DNA from: Pyrus communis
Lineage: Eukaryota; Streptophyta; Magnoliopsida; Rosales; Rosaceae
Direction of reading: 5' to 3'
Length of the DNA stretch: 64,000 nucleotides
NCBI RefSeq assembly: GCF_963583255.1
Contig: NC_084803.1
Coordinates: forward strand, 10,196,122 to 10,260,121
Shown: positions 12,150-24,231 of the stretch, one piece after another
Layout: every line of letters begins with the position of its first letter
Numbering within the stretch: the first letter of the stretch is position 1
Notes under the pieces: generated by a model
What the model was told of the DNA's origin: nothing
Databases searched by the model: none
What the model saw: only the letters and a program-made list of their open reading frames with translations
Translations under genes and position numbers: made by a program

Positions 12150-13180
12150 ATAATATTGTTGGGCCGAGCATACGGTTGGGCTCAGCCCAAAGTCATGTCA
12201 ACTACTATGGGTTGCTTGATAGATTCTGGGCCAGTTAGCAGGGTTGGTCGAGTCCTATCCTAAGAAGGAATAATTCAAATAAACAAAAAGGTCAAGGAAG
12301 TCCTGGTGCAACCAGGATTACTGGTCAGCGAAGAATAAAGCCTCGGAAGAGGGGAAAGTTCAAAATCCTAATGGGAGTGGGTTTGTTCGAAGTAAAGTTG
12401 GAACGAGACAAGGAGTCCCAATCCAGATAAGGGCGCGATTCGGTTTCAAGGAACAGGTGCTATAAATACAAGAAATCATGCAACAAAAAAGGACCTTCAA
12501 TTCAGCATACAATTGCCCTGCGCAAAACCTCTCAAATACCTTGAGATTTTTTCCTTTTCTTTTTCTGCCGACACACCTTCAGTTTGGATAAACAGCACTG
12601 TGGAGGCACCCGGCGAACACCTTCAGTTTGGATAAACAGCACTGCGTCGATGCCGACCGGTTACCTATCTAAGTCTCGGCCGAGAAGGGTTTTCGAACCC
12701 TTGTTGGTAGAGGTCACCTTGCTAGCCCTCTCGGCATAGTCAGGTGTTACGAATTGCGTTATTCGGCGTACTGGACGCCGAGTGATTTTATGATTGGATA
12801 CTCACAAGTGAGTTTCAGAGTTCGGCATTCCGACGGCCGAACTACATTCACCATCAAGACATACATCACATTTGAGTACCTGTGTTCATATAGTTTGGTC
12901 TCGATTCAACGTGCTTATACTCTTACGAATATAATCACAGTGACCGAATCGGACTCCGACGATTTGTGAACTTCGCAGAATTAATAGCCTTGTCTTCAGG
13001 CTCTAGAACCCAGAGACCGAGAGTGTTCCTTCCTCGGTCGCGGTCGCAGTCGCAAGATAAAGAAGTCAACAACGCGCTCAACGCGACATCAACAAATTTT
13101 ACTCCTCGGCCGAGCTCGGCCGACGAGTTGGCACGCCCCGCATTCAACCGAATGACGTAATTAGTTTATTAGTTACTCGG
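12150..13180 (+). mobile_element. LTR-retrotransposon remnant, mostly one LTR
   Basis: The stretch is compositionally unlike its surroundings (GC-richer, many TCGGCCGA-type words). A promoter-like CTATAAATAC lies at about 12460, as in an LTR U3/R region. A 28-bp stretch (ACACCTTCAGTTTGGATAAA...) occurs twice near 12575 and 12615. After a C/G-rich end there is TTGGCACGCCC near 13130, resembling the sequence that follows the LTR in many plant gypsy elements. No gag or pol reading frame is present and I could not define target duplications, so both boundaries are approximate. Orientation is inferred from the TATA-like box. Confidence 0.5.
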
Positions 13181-13367
13181 CCTGCGCGCCACGTAGGTTT
13201 TGTAATTTTTAAAGTCAACAGGTAATTAGGTGAAAACATCATGAAAATTAAAAATTAAAAAACAGAGAAATTTAATCCCAAATAAGAAGCTTATGAGTGC
13301 AATTGAAAGAGAACAGAAAGTGTAATTATTGTTATCCAATCATTGAAAGGAGAATTCAGCTCCGTTA

Positions 13368-13371
<4 letters not shown>

Positions 13372-13402
<31 letters not shown>
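13372..13402. repeat. (TC)n microsatellite
   Basis: A run of TC dinucleotides of about 30 bp, with a second short CTCTCTCT patch at about 13430. Confidence 0.9.
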
Positions 13403-13404
<2 letters not shown>

Positions 13405-13515
13405 GATTTTCTCAGCTACCAGACACCATTCTCTCTCTAGATTTGATCAATTGCCAGGAAAACAGAAAGCAAAAATTATATTACAGGAGTAAATATTGGG
13501 TAGTAAATTCAGTAC

Positions 13516-13644
13516 CTGATCGAATAATTTCTTCAATGGGGGTTTGGAAATGTTGGAGCTTTCAGCTTTCACAGAGAATTTGCATTTGGTGGGAGGAAGA
13601 AGGAAGGAGGTGGTTGGATTCTGCGAGGCCCTCTCAACCGTCAA
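13516..13644 (-). pseudogene. Orphan exon-like fragment with transit-peptide-like sequence
   Basis: The minus strand has an open stretch rich in Ser/Thr/Lys (ASQNPTTSFLLPPTKCKFSV, then PPLKKLFDQ) ending at a clean donor CAG|GTACTG (13516/13515). No ATG starts it; a TGA lies just upstream in frame. No further exon is recognisable downstream, where the LTR remnant begins. It may be the first exon of a plastid protein gene cut off by the insertion. I do not recognise the family. Confidence 0.3.
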
Positions 13645-13915
13645 TCACATGTAGGCGTCACCTGATTTTTTTTTTTTTTTTTTTTGTTCAATCACATCTC
13701 TGCGCCTTTAGATGAATCTCAACGGTGGTAATTAAGAGCATGTTTGGTACTCTACTTGAATTTAACTTTTTAAACTCAAAGATAATTTTTAAGTATTAGG
13801 CCTTCAAAACGTGTTTGGTATGACTATTTTAAAAAACTGAACTCAATACTAACTCAAAAATATAATATATTCTCTAAGAATATAAAAAGTGAGTTTTTAT
13901 AGTTTTTAAACTTAA

Positions 13916-15062
13916 GACCAAATCGGATAAATGATCCATGTGGTCATAAGGTATTCGGAAGATAGCTCATGTGCTAAAAAAACTCGAATCTAAACCCCTG
14001 TGGTGTACTCCGTTAGCAAATTTAGTCCAAATGTGATTTTTCTGTTAACTATCTATCAATACATGTATAAAATTGTACTTTGGTATGTGCACCTTCTTTT
14101 TTCTCGTCTTTATATTGTCCAATGTATAAGAACAAGGTCTATAATTTGTACTTTCACAACACCATGTTCGAGAAGTATGGATAAGAAGAAGGTCTGTAAT
14201 TTGTATTTGTACAACACCATGTCTGATTCAAATTCAATCAGCATAAACTTGCCAACACAAATGTCATGTCAGTTTATTTCAAATTATCTTGTCAATCGTT
14301 GTATTGCAATCACAAACAGATCAAGAGGTCTTCGATTCCAACTCCGGTATCTACCATTACAAAAGTAGAACACAAAATCAAACCGAACGAAAATCATCAT
14401 AACAGCTTTCGAATAAATTTCGATTTATTCGAAACAAATCAAAGCTTCCTCCCATAAACGTGATTTCTTTTCAATTCTCCACAACTTCATTAGAAAATTA
14501 AAGCAACATGCACAAAGAAAATAGGCAAAACCTTGCATTCAATTTGAAGTGAAATTCAGCAACTTTACCATGGTCAAGTGTCGTAGGAAAGTCGGTCAAG
14601 CAGTCTAGCATCACCGAAATCTCAGTGAAGAAACTGAGAACCTCATCCATTATTCTCGGCACGTGACCACCGCCATCATCAACAATTTCACCTTCTTCTA
14701 CAGGTTCATTCTGAAGCTGCAGCAAGCCCGAATCGAACTTAGAGATCTCAGTGACGGCTTTCTTGCTGTTCGTAAAAAGCAACGAAAGGCCAATCTTAAA
14801 GCTTCCTGCCGATCTGAATGACAGCTTTCTCATAACTGGTTTTGTGAAAATTCAAATTACAGAGAGAGCAGAGAGACGAGGAAGAGTGAACATGTCAAAG
14901 TACAATTTTACCCATGTATTAACAGATAGTTAACGGAAAAATCACTTTTGGACTAAATTGCCAATGGAGTACACCACAAGGATTTAAATCCGAGTTTTTT
15001 TTAGCACAAGGGCTATCTTTCGAATACCTTATGACCACATGGATCATTTATCTGATTTGGCC
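13916..15062. mobile_element. Mutator-like non-autonomous element (MULE) with long TIRs and 9-bp TSD
   Basis: Terminal inverted repeats of about 170 bp: the left arm (13916 to about 14085) starts GACCAAATCGGATAAATGAT. The right arm (about 14893-15062) is its reverse complement with scattered mismatches. The element is bounded by a perfect 9-bp direct repeat TAAACTTAA at 13907-13915 and 15063-15071, the target-site duplication size typical of Mutator-like elements. The 800-bp interior carries no transposase. It contains an exon-like reading frame on the minus strand (separate entry) and a short imperfect tandem duplication near 14125-14220. This is the architecture of a Pack-MULE. Confidence 0.88.
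14532..14833 (-). pseudogene. Captured gene fragment (first coding exon) inside the MULE
   Basis: Open from a true ATG (14833) for about 100 codons to a donor-like AAG|GTTTTG at 14532/14531, with intron-like sequence beyond. It starts MRKLSFRSAGSFKIGLSLLF; the middle has an acidic patch EPVEEGEIVDDGGGHVP; the end reads DFPTTLDHGKVAEFHFKLNA. No signal peptide or known domain is recognised. The sense of a normal host protein's N-terminus plus an intact splice donor suggests capture of a genomic exon-intron piece. I cannot name the donor gene. Confidence 0.55.
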
Positions 15063-15116
15063 TAAACTTAAACTCATTCCTTTCTTTTTCTCTCCCTCAT
15101 CCCCTCTCACTCCAAA

Positions 15117-15147
<31 letters not shown>

Positions 15148-17103
15148 TTTCTTCTTTCTCTCTCCTCTTTTTTTCTTTTTACCTTTTTCGTCTCTTCTCC
15201 AATCCGTTCTTTTCATTATCTCGGTTCTTTCTCTCACTCCTCATCCTCTCTATCTCGTCCGAACCTCTCTCTTATTTCTCTTTCCTTCAATCATCTCTTA
15301 CTTTCTTTCCTCCTCTTTCCTCTTTCTCCTTCTCCTGCGACCCCCTCTTTTTAAATCTCTTTGTCTAGTTTAAGCCGCAAGATTTAAAAATTTTAAATCA
15401 CAAACCAATCAAGTTTTTGAGTCTTAAAGAAAATTATTTTCAAGAAATGTTTTGAGAAATGATAAAAAATTTCAAATAGGATACCAAACAAGCCATAAAC
15501 TTTTTAAGTTATGCTACAACAGGGGTTAAATGACCGGATTGGAAAATTGAACGTGAAAATGGGGTTTTTAACCCGGTTGAAACTTAGGTTAGGAACTTCA
15601 TCTCGTTCGTCCATTTTAATCTAATGGTTCATGTACACGTGTAATTAGTGATATGCATTCGCTTGGATTCAACAACTTGTTAAAGCTCAAAACTTGAAGG
15701 TTAGTAAAAATTAGTATAGTCTACTTTTGGTGTGCTCGGGGCATAAAGCTAGGTTATGAACAAAGTATTTAAATGGTTTATTCCTAAAGATGGGGCTACG
15801 TCCTTGTTATGATTTGATATATATTTGATGTGAATTAGAAGAATACTTTACAATAATGTAATGTAATTTTCTCTTGTTGATCCGACTGCTTATAAGGGTT
15901 TCTCGGGTCGACAAGTACCAAAGCGCACAACTCGCCTAATAGTGGTTGAAAAGTACTTTAGCTAAGCAATAGGCCTGTCAACATTTATGTCTCTTCACGT
16001 ATTTAATTTCCCGTCGATATCCAACGCGTGGCTAGTAGTTGACATCTGAACAGACTTGTCCTAGGAGCTCTGTGTTAGAAAATTGTCAGGTCTACCAATT
16101 GCCTCAAGTGGTCAGAAAGTACTTTTAAGTTATGCTCTTGTCTCTTCTTGTCAGTGGACAATTGGGCTATGAGTGATCAGTGGTGGCAGTTGTCTTTCAT
16201 TCTTATGTTGATGTTTTGTCAATTGGATTCCTTAGGCTGCCTTGTAGGCCCAATGACTTGATATTCTCATCCTTTAGTGGGCCTTACTCATGCCCATCTT
16301 ATTTTAATAGGTCTATAAGTACCATTCGTTGACATGCTAAAGAGGCCCAAATATGTTGATTGTGAAAATATGCTTATATATGCTTTGTCTTTGTTTGTAA
16401 TGGCTTTTGAAATAACTAAAAACGTTTCTAACCAAAAGCGTTTTGCTATATTTTGACATGAAAGTGTTTTCTGGAAAAGCCATGCCGAGTGCTAGGTTCT
16501 TAAAGAAGAACGTAAGTTTTTAGTGAAAATGCTGACATATTTCTAATAGACCACTTCTAGCTAAGAACACCTATAAACACAAGTGCTTCTTACATAATTA
16601 GTCAACAAAAATCTCATTGTGATTATGTGATATCATAATTTTTTTTGTGTCATTGTTTGCCTTAACTGTATCTATGTTGTCCTTGTTTTTAGTTTTATAT
16701 AGATGAGGAATGTTAAGGAGATTTTATCAAAAGTTGGACTCTGTATGGACTCTCCACCATCTTATCTATTTGGCACAATTCCCGCATCAACATTTTAAAA
16801 TATTCTGCTAAAAAGATGAGATGACGAAAAGTCCTAATGTAAGAAAATCTCTGTAGCATTTTTCTATATAGATAATTTGTTCATGTGAATTTGTCTTATT
16901 TTAATGTTGTTACGTCCTTTGAATACTTTTTCTCCTTCAAAATTATGTGAAATAATCAAATTTAAAATGGTGACTTTTTCTCTACTCCATTAATGTGTAA
17001 AGTAATCAAATTTAAAATGGTGATTATGGTGCCCACTACCGATTTTAGTAAAAAAAAAACTATACTTGAAAAAAACAATTTAATCCAACATTTCTCTCTC
17101 TCT

Positions 17104-17138
<35 letters not shown>

Positions 17139-17903
17139 GTTTTGGGTGAATGCCTTTTTCTCCAACCGCTAACTACCAAAGCCGCCGAAAAAAGACAAGA
17201 CATCTGATTGACTATAAAACCCTAACCAATAGATAGCCTGATTTAGGAAGGAGAGACCCACATGGCTTAAGCTTTCCATTTCTCCAACCACATGGCCAAA
17301 CTACGAAAAAGCAACTCCCAAATTACTACGATTTCGTGCAAGAAAATGATTTCCGCACGTTGATTTTATCTTTCGCATCATATTACTAAATGACAAATTA
17401 ATTATATTTACAAAGTGAAATACAATTAAAAGAATAATTCAACCAAAACTTGTGTATTGGTAAGAGTAATGCGTTGCTTCAACTACATAAAAAGTCAAGC
17501 TATTATCTAATTCGGATTAAATTTGAATACCGCGTGAATAAGTTTGACAATCGATAGTTAGAAGCCAAGGGAAGTTACTTGGAGTATAAGTTTTCTTAAA
17601 AGCTAGACCACTTTTGCATGCTTTGAAGCCTCAAATGAGTTAAGTTTGAAGCAAAAACAAAAACCAAACCAAGGCAAACATATTAACATACACAACATCG
17701 TCAACTTCGGCAACATCCTACGTATATCCAACTACTTCCAAATTTCCAATATCCTCTAAAAAAAAAAAAAAAAAAAAAAGGGAAAAAGGAAAATTTCAAA
17801 CCATTGCGGCCAAAGAATGATAGATGATTTAGAAACTATTTGTACTGTACAAGGCATGACATTCTAGTACTGGGAATTATCAAATTAAATCCCCGGTAAT
17901 TAA
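15063..17903. other. Intergenic: pyrimidine-rich tract, microsatellites, unclassified repeats
   Basis: 15085-15350 is almost pure C/T on the plus strand, with (CT)n at about 15120-15148. 16380-16620 holds AGCACTTCT/AAAAGCG-type words like those in short decayed DNA transposons, but with no clear ends. A (CT)n-(T)n tract lies at about 17095-17137 and poly(A) at 17760-17779. No supported gene. Confidence 0.5.
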
Positions 17904-20329
17904 TCAGATTAAACTCGTAAACGAAGATGTCAGCATGTACGGGATGTTCGCCATAGGACCGCGTTGGAGGGCAAGCTCGTGGATGTCCTTCACAATGTCG
18001 AACACAGCCTCAGGTTGAGCTAGTTTTAGTGCATTCTCCGACATCATTTTCAGTTCGTCTGTTTTCGTGCTGAACCATTCCGCGACAATCCTCGCTGTTT
18101 CCTTGGGACTTCTGGTGAAGACGCCGGCCCCATTGTCCACCACATAAGGCACATTGCCCTTTTCCTGGCAATCGAAGTGGAAATGTTAGCCAAAAAGTTT
18201 GAACAAATCGTATGAAAAAAAGAAGAAGAAAATGCGTGAAAAATGATCACTTACTTGTCCGGGAATGTAGTCGTTGAGGATAATTGGAAGCCCTCTGATT
18301 AATGCCTCTGCGATTGTGCCAGGTCCTGCCTTTGTTATGATGCAGTCACAAGCTCCCATCCATTTTTCCATTTGTGTCTCAAAACCTCTAACCTGCGAAT
18401 TCGAAGAACGTAAAAATTAGAAATCCCACGTCGAAATCTTTGTCAAAAATTGCAACATGTTTTAACAAGCAAGGACTAATTTGTACCTTCACTGGAATGT
18501 TCCATTCATCAGATTCAAGAGTGGAAGCGAGGGTTTTATTCCGCCCGCATATGATGATCAGCTGACCAATTGGTTTTCCAGCTTCTTTATCAAAGAGTGT
18601 CTCTCCGAGAGCCCTTGCAGTTTCTTTTACAGGCCCCATTCCTTCGCCACCTCCCATGAGCAGAACTGCCGGCAAGTCAGGGTCCATTTCGAGTTCTTCT
18701 CTGAGTTGATCCTACACAACCGCGAATTAGAGGGTGCGAATAAAGGCACAATGAATAAAATTCAGTAACCAAGCACTCAATATTGAACCTTCATTCATAC
18801 AAACACATTCTCAGACGTGCAAAGTTGCAAACACACAACTCTACACACCTTGGAGAGAACCGCTCGAGCAAAAGAGGGCCGGATGGGCAGGCCAAAGACC
18901 TGTATCTGAGACTCGTCAAGGCCATCTACTAGCGCCCTTTTCGCTACCTCCTGTGAGGGGCAGTAGCACCTATTGACACCAGGATGAAACCACGTAGGAT
19001 GGCAGGTGTTGAGGTCTGTGATAACTGTCACGAAAATCACCTTCTTCTGCAGGCCTTGCCATTTGAGCACCCACAGAGGAATATGTTGCATCAAAGGATG
19101 CACACTGATTATGATGTCCGGCTTGTACTCCATTAGACCAGCCTCCACCTCCCTTCAGTTAAAATAATTCCCTAATCAATACTTAATTAACAAATCTAGG
19201 TAAAAATTAAGACTTTGTAAGTCGATCAGAATCGGATTCTCCACCCAAATCCCATCAATAATTCACAATTAGTTTAGTCTCTAACAATTGATTAGGTGAC
19301 GAATAGATGAGAAAAATCATTTCAAAGAAAAGATAGAAAATTAAAAGCACAGGTAAAAGTTGGAAATATACCTAAGAGTAATATCATACTTTATTAAACT
19401 TTAGTAGGAATTATGTGACTAAAACTTTTGCTTCACTTGCAGGAGAAATACTTTGGTAGGAGCGCCCGATCATACCTTTTGCACGGCCCAGCTCTACCGA
19501 AGTTTCTCTCTACTTGCAGAGTTATTTATGGGGTTTTCGTTGAATTGAAAGCGAAAAGCAAAAGGGGGGAAGGGAACTTACTTGGCATAGTAGGCTGCAA
19601 TGGCGGCGAGATAGGCGCTGTGGATCCATCGGGGAGAGGTGCCGTGAAATGCGACCTTCCACAGCTGCACATGCTTCACCATGAATTTGTACGATCTCTC
19701 CATGTCGTTTAACGGCCAACCTGTGTACTCTTTCCACACATCCTTCACAAATATCTGAAATATCAAATCGAATAAGCATCTCATGAATAATTGTAGAAAC
19801 AGAGATTATAACATCAATAATTACTAAATCTAAATGTAATTAATTTTGGCAACATAAACTTGATCAAGAAATACGATAAAACATTATTAATTTTTTTTTT
19901 ATACAAGAAAACCATTAAATTATGAACAAAATGAAGGAAAAAGAGAAGAAACCACAAAAAAAATCTGGAGGGAAATCAAGAACCGAAATCGGCAGTTACC
20001 CTGTATTCATCGCCAAACTCCATGCGGAAGGCATCACGAATGGCCTCGGAGGAAGCGCGGTGGCCGCCGCCGGTGTCGCTCATGAGAATCAAGACGTTCT
20101 TGGTCCTCTCAGCTCCAATCTGCACGAGCTCCATCGTCCCCTCGTCCTCGTAGTAATCGTCATCACTCTCGTCGTTCTCGCACGCCTTGTGGTGGTTGTG
20201 GCGGTGGTGTCTCTGGCTGCTGTGGCTGCCGCCGTTGTTCTTGAGGTAGCTGCTCAGGTAAGAATACCCGCCAACCCTCTCAAACACCTTCTCTGTTATT
20301 GATTTTCTCGGCGACTCCACCGACATCAT
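17904..20329 (-). CDS. MGD2: Monogalactosyldiacylglycerol synthase, type B (MGD2/MGD3-like)
   Basis: Transfers galactose from UDP-galactose to diacylglycerol to make MGDG; type-B enzymes sit in the outer plastid envelope and rise under phosphate starvation (family knowledge). Six exons: 20000-20329, 19582-19754, 18849-19152, 18487-18711, 18255-18392 and 17904-18164, all in frame, 476 aa against about 465-470 in Arabidopsis. The N-terminus is short and His/Asp rich with no long transit peptide, which favours type B over MGD1. The GGGH motif ([19 protein letters not shown]) is at about residues 84-102. [40 protein letters not shown] and the GT28 nucleotide-sugar block [20 protein letters not shown] all match. 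It ends LTSSFTSLI. The start is the first of two adjacent ATGs (20329, 20326). MGD2 versus MGD3 cannot be settled. Confidence 0.95.
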
Positions 20330-23300
20330 AATTAAATTACCAAAAACCCACAAAGACTCGAACTTTAAGAAAAAACCCAGTTGCCACCAACGGTCGGATT
20401 GGCTTTCCCGCAACCGGAAATGATGGTTTTCCGGCGGAGGAGAAAATTTGGTCCAGAGAGAAACAGGGGAGGAAAGGGCGGTTATAAGCTGAAGGAATTA
20501 GCAACGATTTTTTGAAGATTTGGCGTTTTTTTGGGAGTTGTGAGATTTATGACGGCTGAGTTGGCAAATGCGTGGGGAGGTAGCTTTATTGGTATTTGGA
20601 TGCTAGAATTATGCTTTGGAATTTTTGAGTTCAGGGGAATTTCCTAGCCGTCAGATTCAATTCGTTTTGTTTTGGTATGTTCCGATGAAAAAGATTCGAA
20701 TCTTCACAAGGCTGGAACAGTGATTCTTTTTGTTTAACCTATAATTGCTTAGGTTTCGTTTCAAGGAGAAATTTTTATGTCCAGCCGTCACGACAAGACA
20801 TAAAGTAACATTGTCCATGTATTTTGATTCCAAGGGTGTGTATGCAATGCATTGCTGTAACAGCAGTATGTCAAGCATTTGATTGCTCATATAAATTATG
20901 TAACCAACCGTAACAATATTATACAATTGAATATATGTCTTCATACTACAACTAGCTAAGATCTATGATTTATTGTATGTTATAGATAATTAGATATTGT
21001 GCTGATGCACTAAATTTCCGACTAAAACACACCATGTTATGAAAGGAGAAAAAGACCACATTTATGACAAGTTTGACGACGAAAAATCATAACTTACTTT
21101 TATTCGAGCAAAGTAATAATTATGGGATTTTTTATTTCAATAGTGGGTAGGAGAATGTTGTTGTGTCAATCTTTGGGTGACTTTAGAAGCAAGGAACACT
21201 TCAAATTGAGGTAGATACTCTAAAAAAATTAGAGATGTTTACTTCTTAAAATAAACAAAAAAGAAGACATGAAAGAAGAATGTGAATTGAGATATAAATT
21301 AACAGTTAAAGGGATGCGTACGTGCATGCATCTGCAACGTGCCAAAAAAAGGGTTGGTAAGATAAGAAGCTTTGGAATTTAACCTAACAGTAAATAAAGC
21401 TGTCCAAATCTGGTTGAGTTTAAATCACAAATTTATAGAAATAATAGCAGCTAAGAGCAGCTGGTACCAGCCAGAGTTCTTGCTTTTCTCATCTTTGATA
21501 ACTCTCTCATGCTTGGAAAAAGCAGGTGGCAGCCTAGTAGCACCAGGTGGGAGCCATGAAAATGATGGGAAAATATATAGGATATCTTAAAGATCAGAGA
21601 GCAGAAAAGGACTTTACTTGTAGAAGCACTTCACCGAGAAGTACAGTAGTTTGACTGTTTGATTAAGGAGAAGAAATTGCAAGAGGAGTTGGACTTGGCG
21701 AAGGACCAAATTGAAACTCCGGTATAAGCTTAGGGACCATGACAGGAAACCCCTTTTTAGAGCATCTTCATGATCATGTTTTAATAATTAAGAGTATAAA
21801 TGTGTATCTTCTGATCACTGGTCGGTTAGAGAACAGAAGATGATGAAATACGATCCTTCCTCGTTTCTTCTTTCCAACAGTTATACAGTTAGCATATGTA
21901 TATACATCTGTGTGTGTGTGTGTATCATCTCCCTTGGTTTCTTTAGGGTAAAATGCTATTCACTTTTAAGAAATGCAGTAAAATATAACTGCTGTTTATG
22001 TTTGATTATTTATTTTGCAATGGAGCCTTTCTTTCTCCTTATTCTTTTCTTGAGATTTTCTATGATACTTCGGAGTATAAGATACTTTGAATTTTTAAAG
22101 CGTTAGATTATAAGGCCCAGAATATGAAATACTCCGTAGCACCATAGACTCTTTGTATTGTGGGAGAGTGATATGCAGAAGCAGAAGCTTGCTTTGATGA
22201 GCTCATCTATATATTAGCCTTTTGTTTTGGCCATTTTCTTATAGTGGAAGAGAAACTTGTAGTACAGTTTGGGATATTTGTGGTGGTCCTAAGGAGGTGG
22301 AGCCATTAGAGAGGGGAGGAAGACTTAAAGTGAGGAGAAAAAGTAAAGGAATGTCCATTTCTGCCTTTAGCTTGTATCATTTACTTGCTTTTTTAGGACG
22401 CTCAATCGCGGCTGTGGCCATCAAATCGAGTGCTCTTGCATGGGGCAGTCTTATATGAAAAGAATTTCGTTAGGGCAACCTCATAAACTCAAATATAGGA
22501 CATTAAGAAGTCATGTTTTTTTTTTTTTTGGAAAGTTGTTCTACAGATGACGTGATCAAGTTGCTCTAATAAAGCCACTATAAATGTTTATGCTTATTCT
22601 AAAATTGGAAAAAGATTATTGTGTACTCCTGGCACTGCTGATGGAAGTTGATGTCAAGTCTGAAGTTTATGTCATGAGTTCGACTCTCTCGTTAAATTAA
22701 TTAGATTTTTGACGAGTCTTTATGTTGGATCAAAAAGTGAAATACAAGTTAACATTAATCATTATGGATGTAACCAATTTAATTTCAAATATTTGTTTTC
22801 TTTCCCCACCCCACCCCTGTCTTTAGTTTCTTAATGGACCAACGCTAGCTTAATTGTGACAAGTGTCTTTTGACGTCTTTAATTTTTAGAGAATATGTTT
22901 AATTTGAATGAGATTGCAACGATGAATGAATAATGTTCGTAGGAATTTTGGAAGGGTTGAGTATTTTCACACTTTTTAAAAACTTTTTACACACTTTTTC
23001 TTATTTCTAAAAATTCTTTTATATCACTAAAAATGTTTTGATTATGTTTGACATAAAATTTTAAAAGTGATTCTCAATTCAACAGTACATTTTATGGAAT
23101 AAACATGTGTTGTGTGGTTTTTTTAGAAAGCACTTGCATTTTTATTTAAATTTCTAATGCAAAGTTAATATAAGCACTTTTATTAGAGGTACTTCTAAGC
23201 AAAAGTCCTTTTTAAAGAAATAGTTCCAAACAAAGCCTAAGATTTCCGGTTTAGAAGTGTGACGGATTAATTTTGGAATGTAAAATCCTAATTCCCAAAA

Positions 23301-23398
23301 TACAAGCCGAGGCCCAATATCTATGCTTAAATTTCTATCACACCCTTCTATGCTTTCAAGTCTTTTGCATCATTCACCTCTTTTATCGTTATTTCCAG
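20330..23398. other. Intergenic, no gene supported
   Basis: The MGDG-synthase promoter is to the left. A TG/AT microsatellite (GTGTGTGTGTG) lies near 21905. A short coding-like patch on the plus strand near 21640-21730 (KEKKLQEELDLAKDQIETPV then stop) has no partner exon. 22950-23240 resembles a decayed short DNA transposon (AAGCACTT words). Poly(T) at 22517-22530. Confidence 0.45.
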
Positions 23399-23454
23399 AT
23401 GGCCCCAAAATCCAGGGTTTTCATCACACCCTGCACCTCCTCCTCTGGTAACTG
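23399..23454 (+). other. Probable leader-exon end of the MUSTANG-like gene, with small uORF
   Basis: An ATG at 23399 opens a 19-codon frame (MAPKSRVFITPCTSSSGNW) running into a good donor TG|GTAAGC at 23454/23455. If spliced to an acceptor just before 24222 the frame stops at once (TGA), so this would be an upstream ORF in the leader. Leader introns are common in this gene class. No promoter is visible. Confidence 0.35.
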
Positions 23455-24231
23455 GTAAGCCCTTTCTTCTCCTCTCGCCTCACAGCTAAAAGTTCAATTC
23501 TTTATCCCAATACTGTCTTCCTGGTGAATTGGCAAAAAATAAAATAAAATTCATGGAGTAGTAAATTAGTAACCCAATTCGACAAACGTTAGTGTTCTTA
23601 TAATTCTGGAAAGTAAGTTGAATGTTTGGGTTTTTCTGGGGTGCTAAAGTCATGATCTTGGACTTAGAATTCATGGGTTTTCAGAAAAAGGGGATTAATT
23701 GCTAGATTTTTCATTGCATGATCATCTTGGTTGGATTGCTTGACTTTTTAAACCTGTTTTCCGTTGACCAACCGGAAAATTTACTGATTTAGGAGTTGGG
23801 TTTTTGGTGATGGTGGGATCAGACGATAGCCAACATGCCATTTTCTGATAATTTGGATGCTATGCTGTTAAATTTAAGTGATTTTTTTTATTAGTAATTT
23901 TATGTAATATTTACAGTTCTCTGGTGTACTTCCATTGATGTTTTTAGCTGTTTTTTTTTGCATTGTTTTCTAATGTATTGGTTGCTTGCCTGTATATGTT
24001 AGCAAAGCAGGCCCGTTGGGACGATGGTTTTTCGATATTGTATGCACACAAGCTCTAGTAAGTAGTTAATAGTATACGCATCGACAATAGTAACTGATAG
24101 TTTACAGACATGTGTTAGTTTGATCGTGGTAACTTTGAAAGTAGTAGATAGTTTTGGGAACTGAATTATGAATTTGGCATATTTGTAAACTAGTTTTAAT
24201 TCTTTTATTCGAATGCTTGGAGGTCCTTGTG

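Noticed and set aside
15031..15354. 107-codon Ser/Leu/Phe frame
   Set aside because: Encoded by an almost pure C/T tract; composition alone explains it.
17091..17779. CRISPR-like or satellite array
   Set aside because: Only microsatellite CT/T and poly(A) runs; no spaced repeat units. This is a plant genome.
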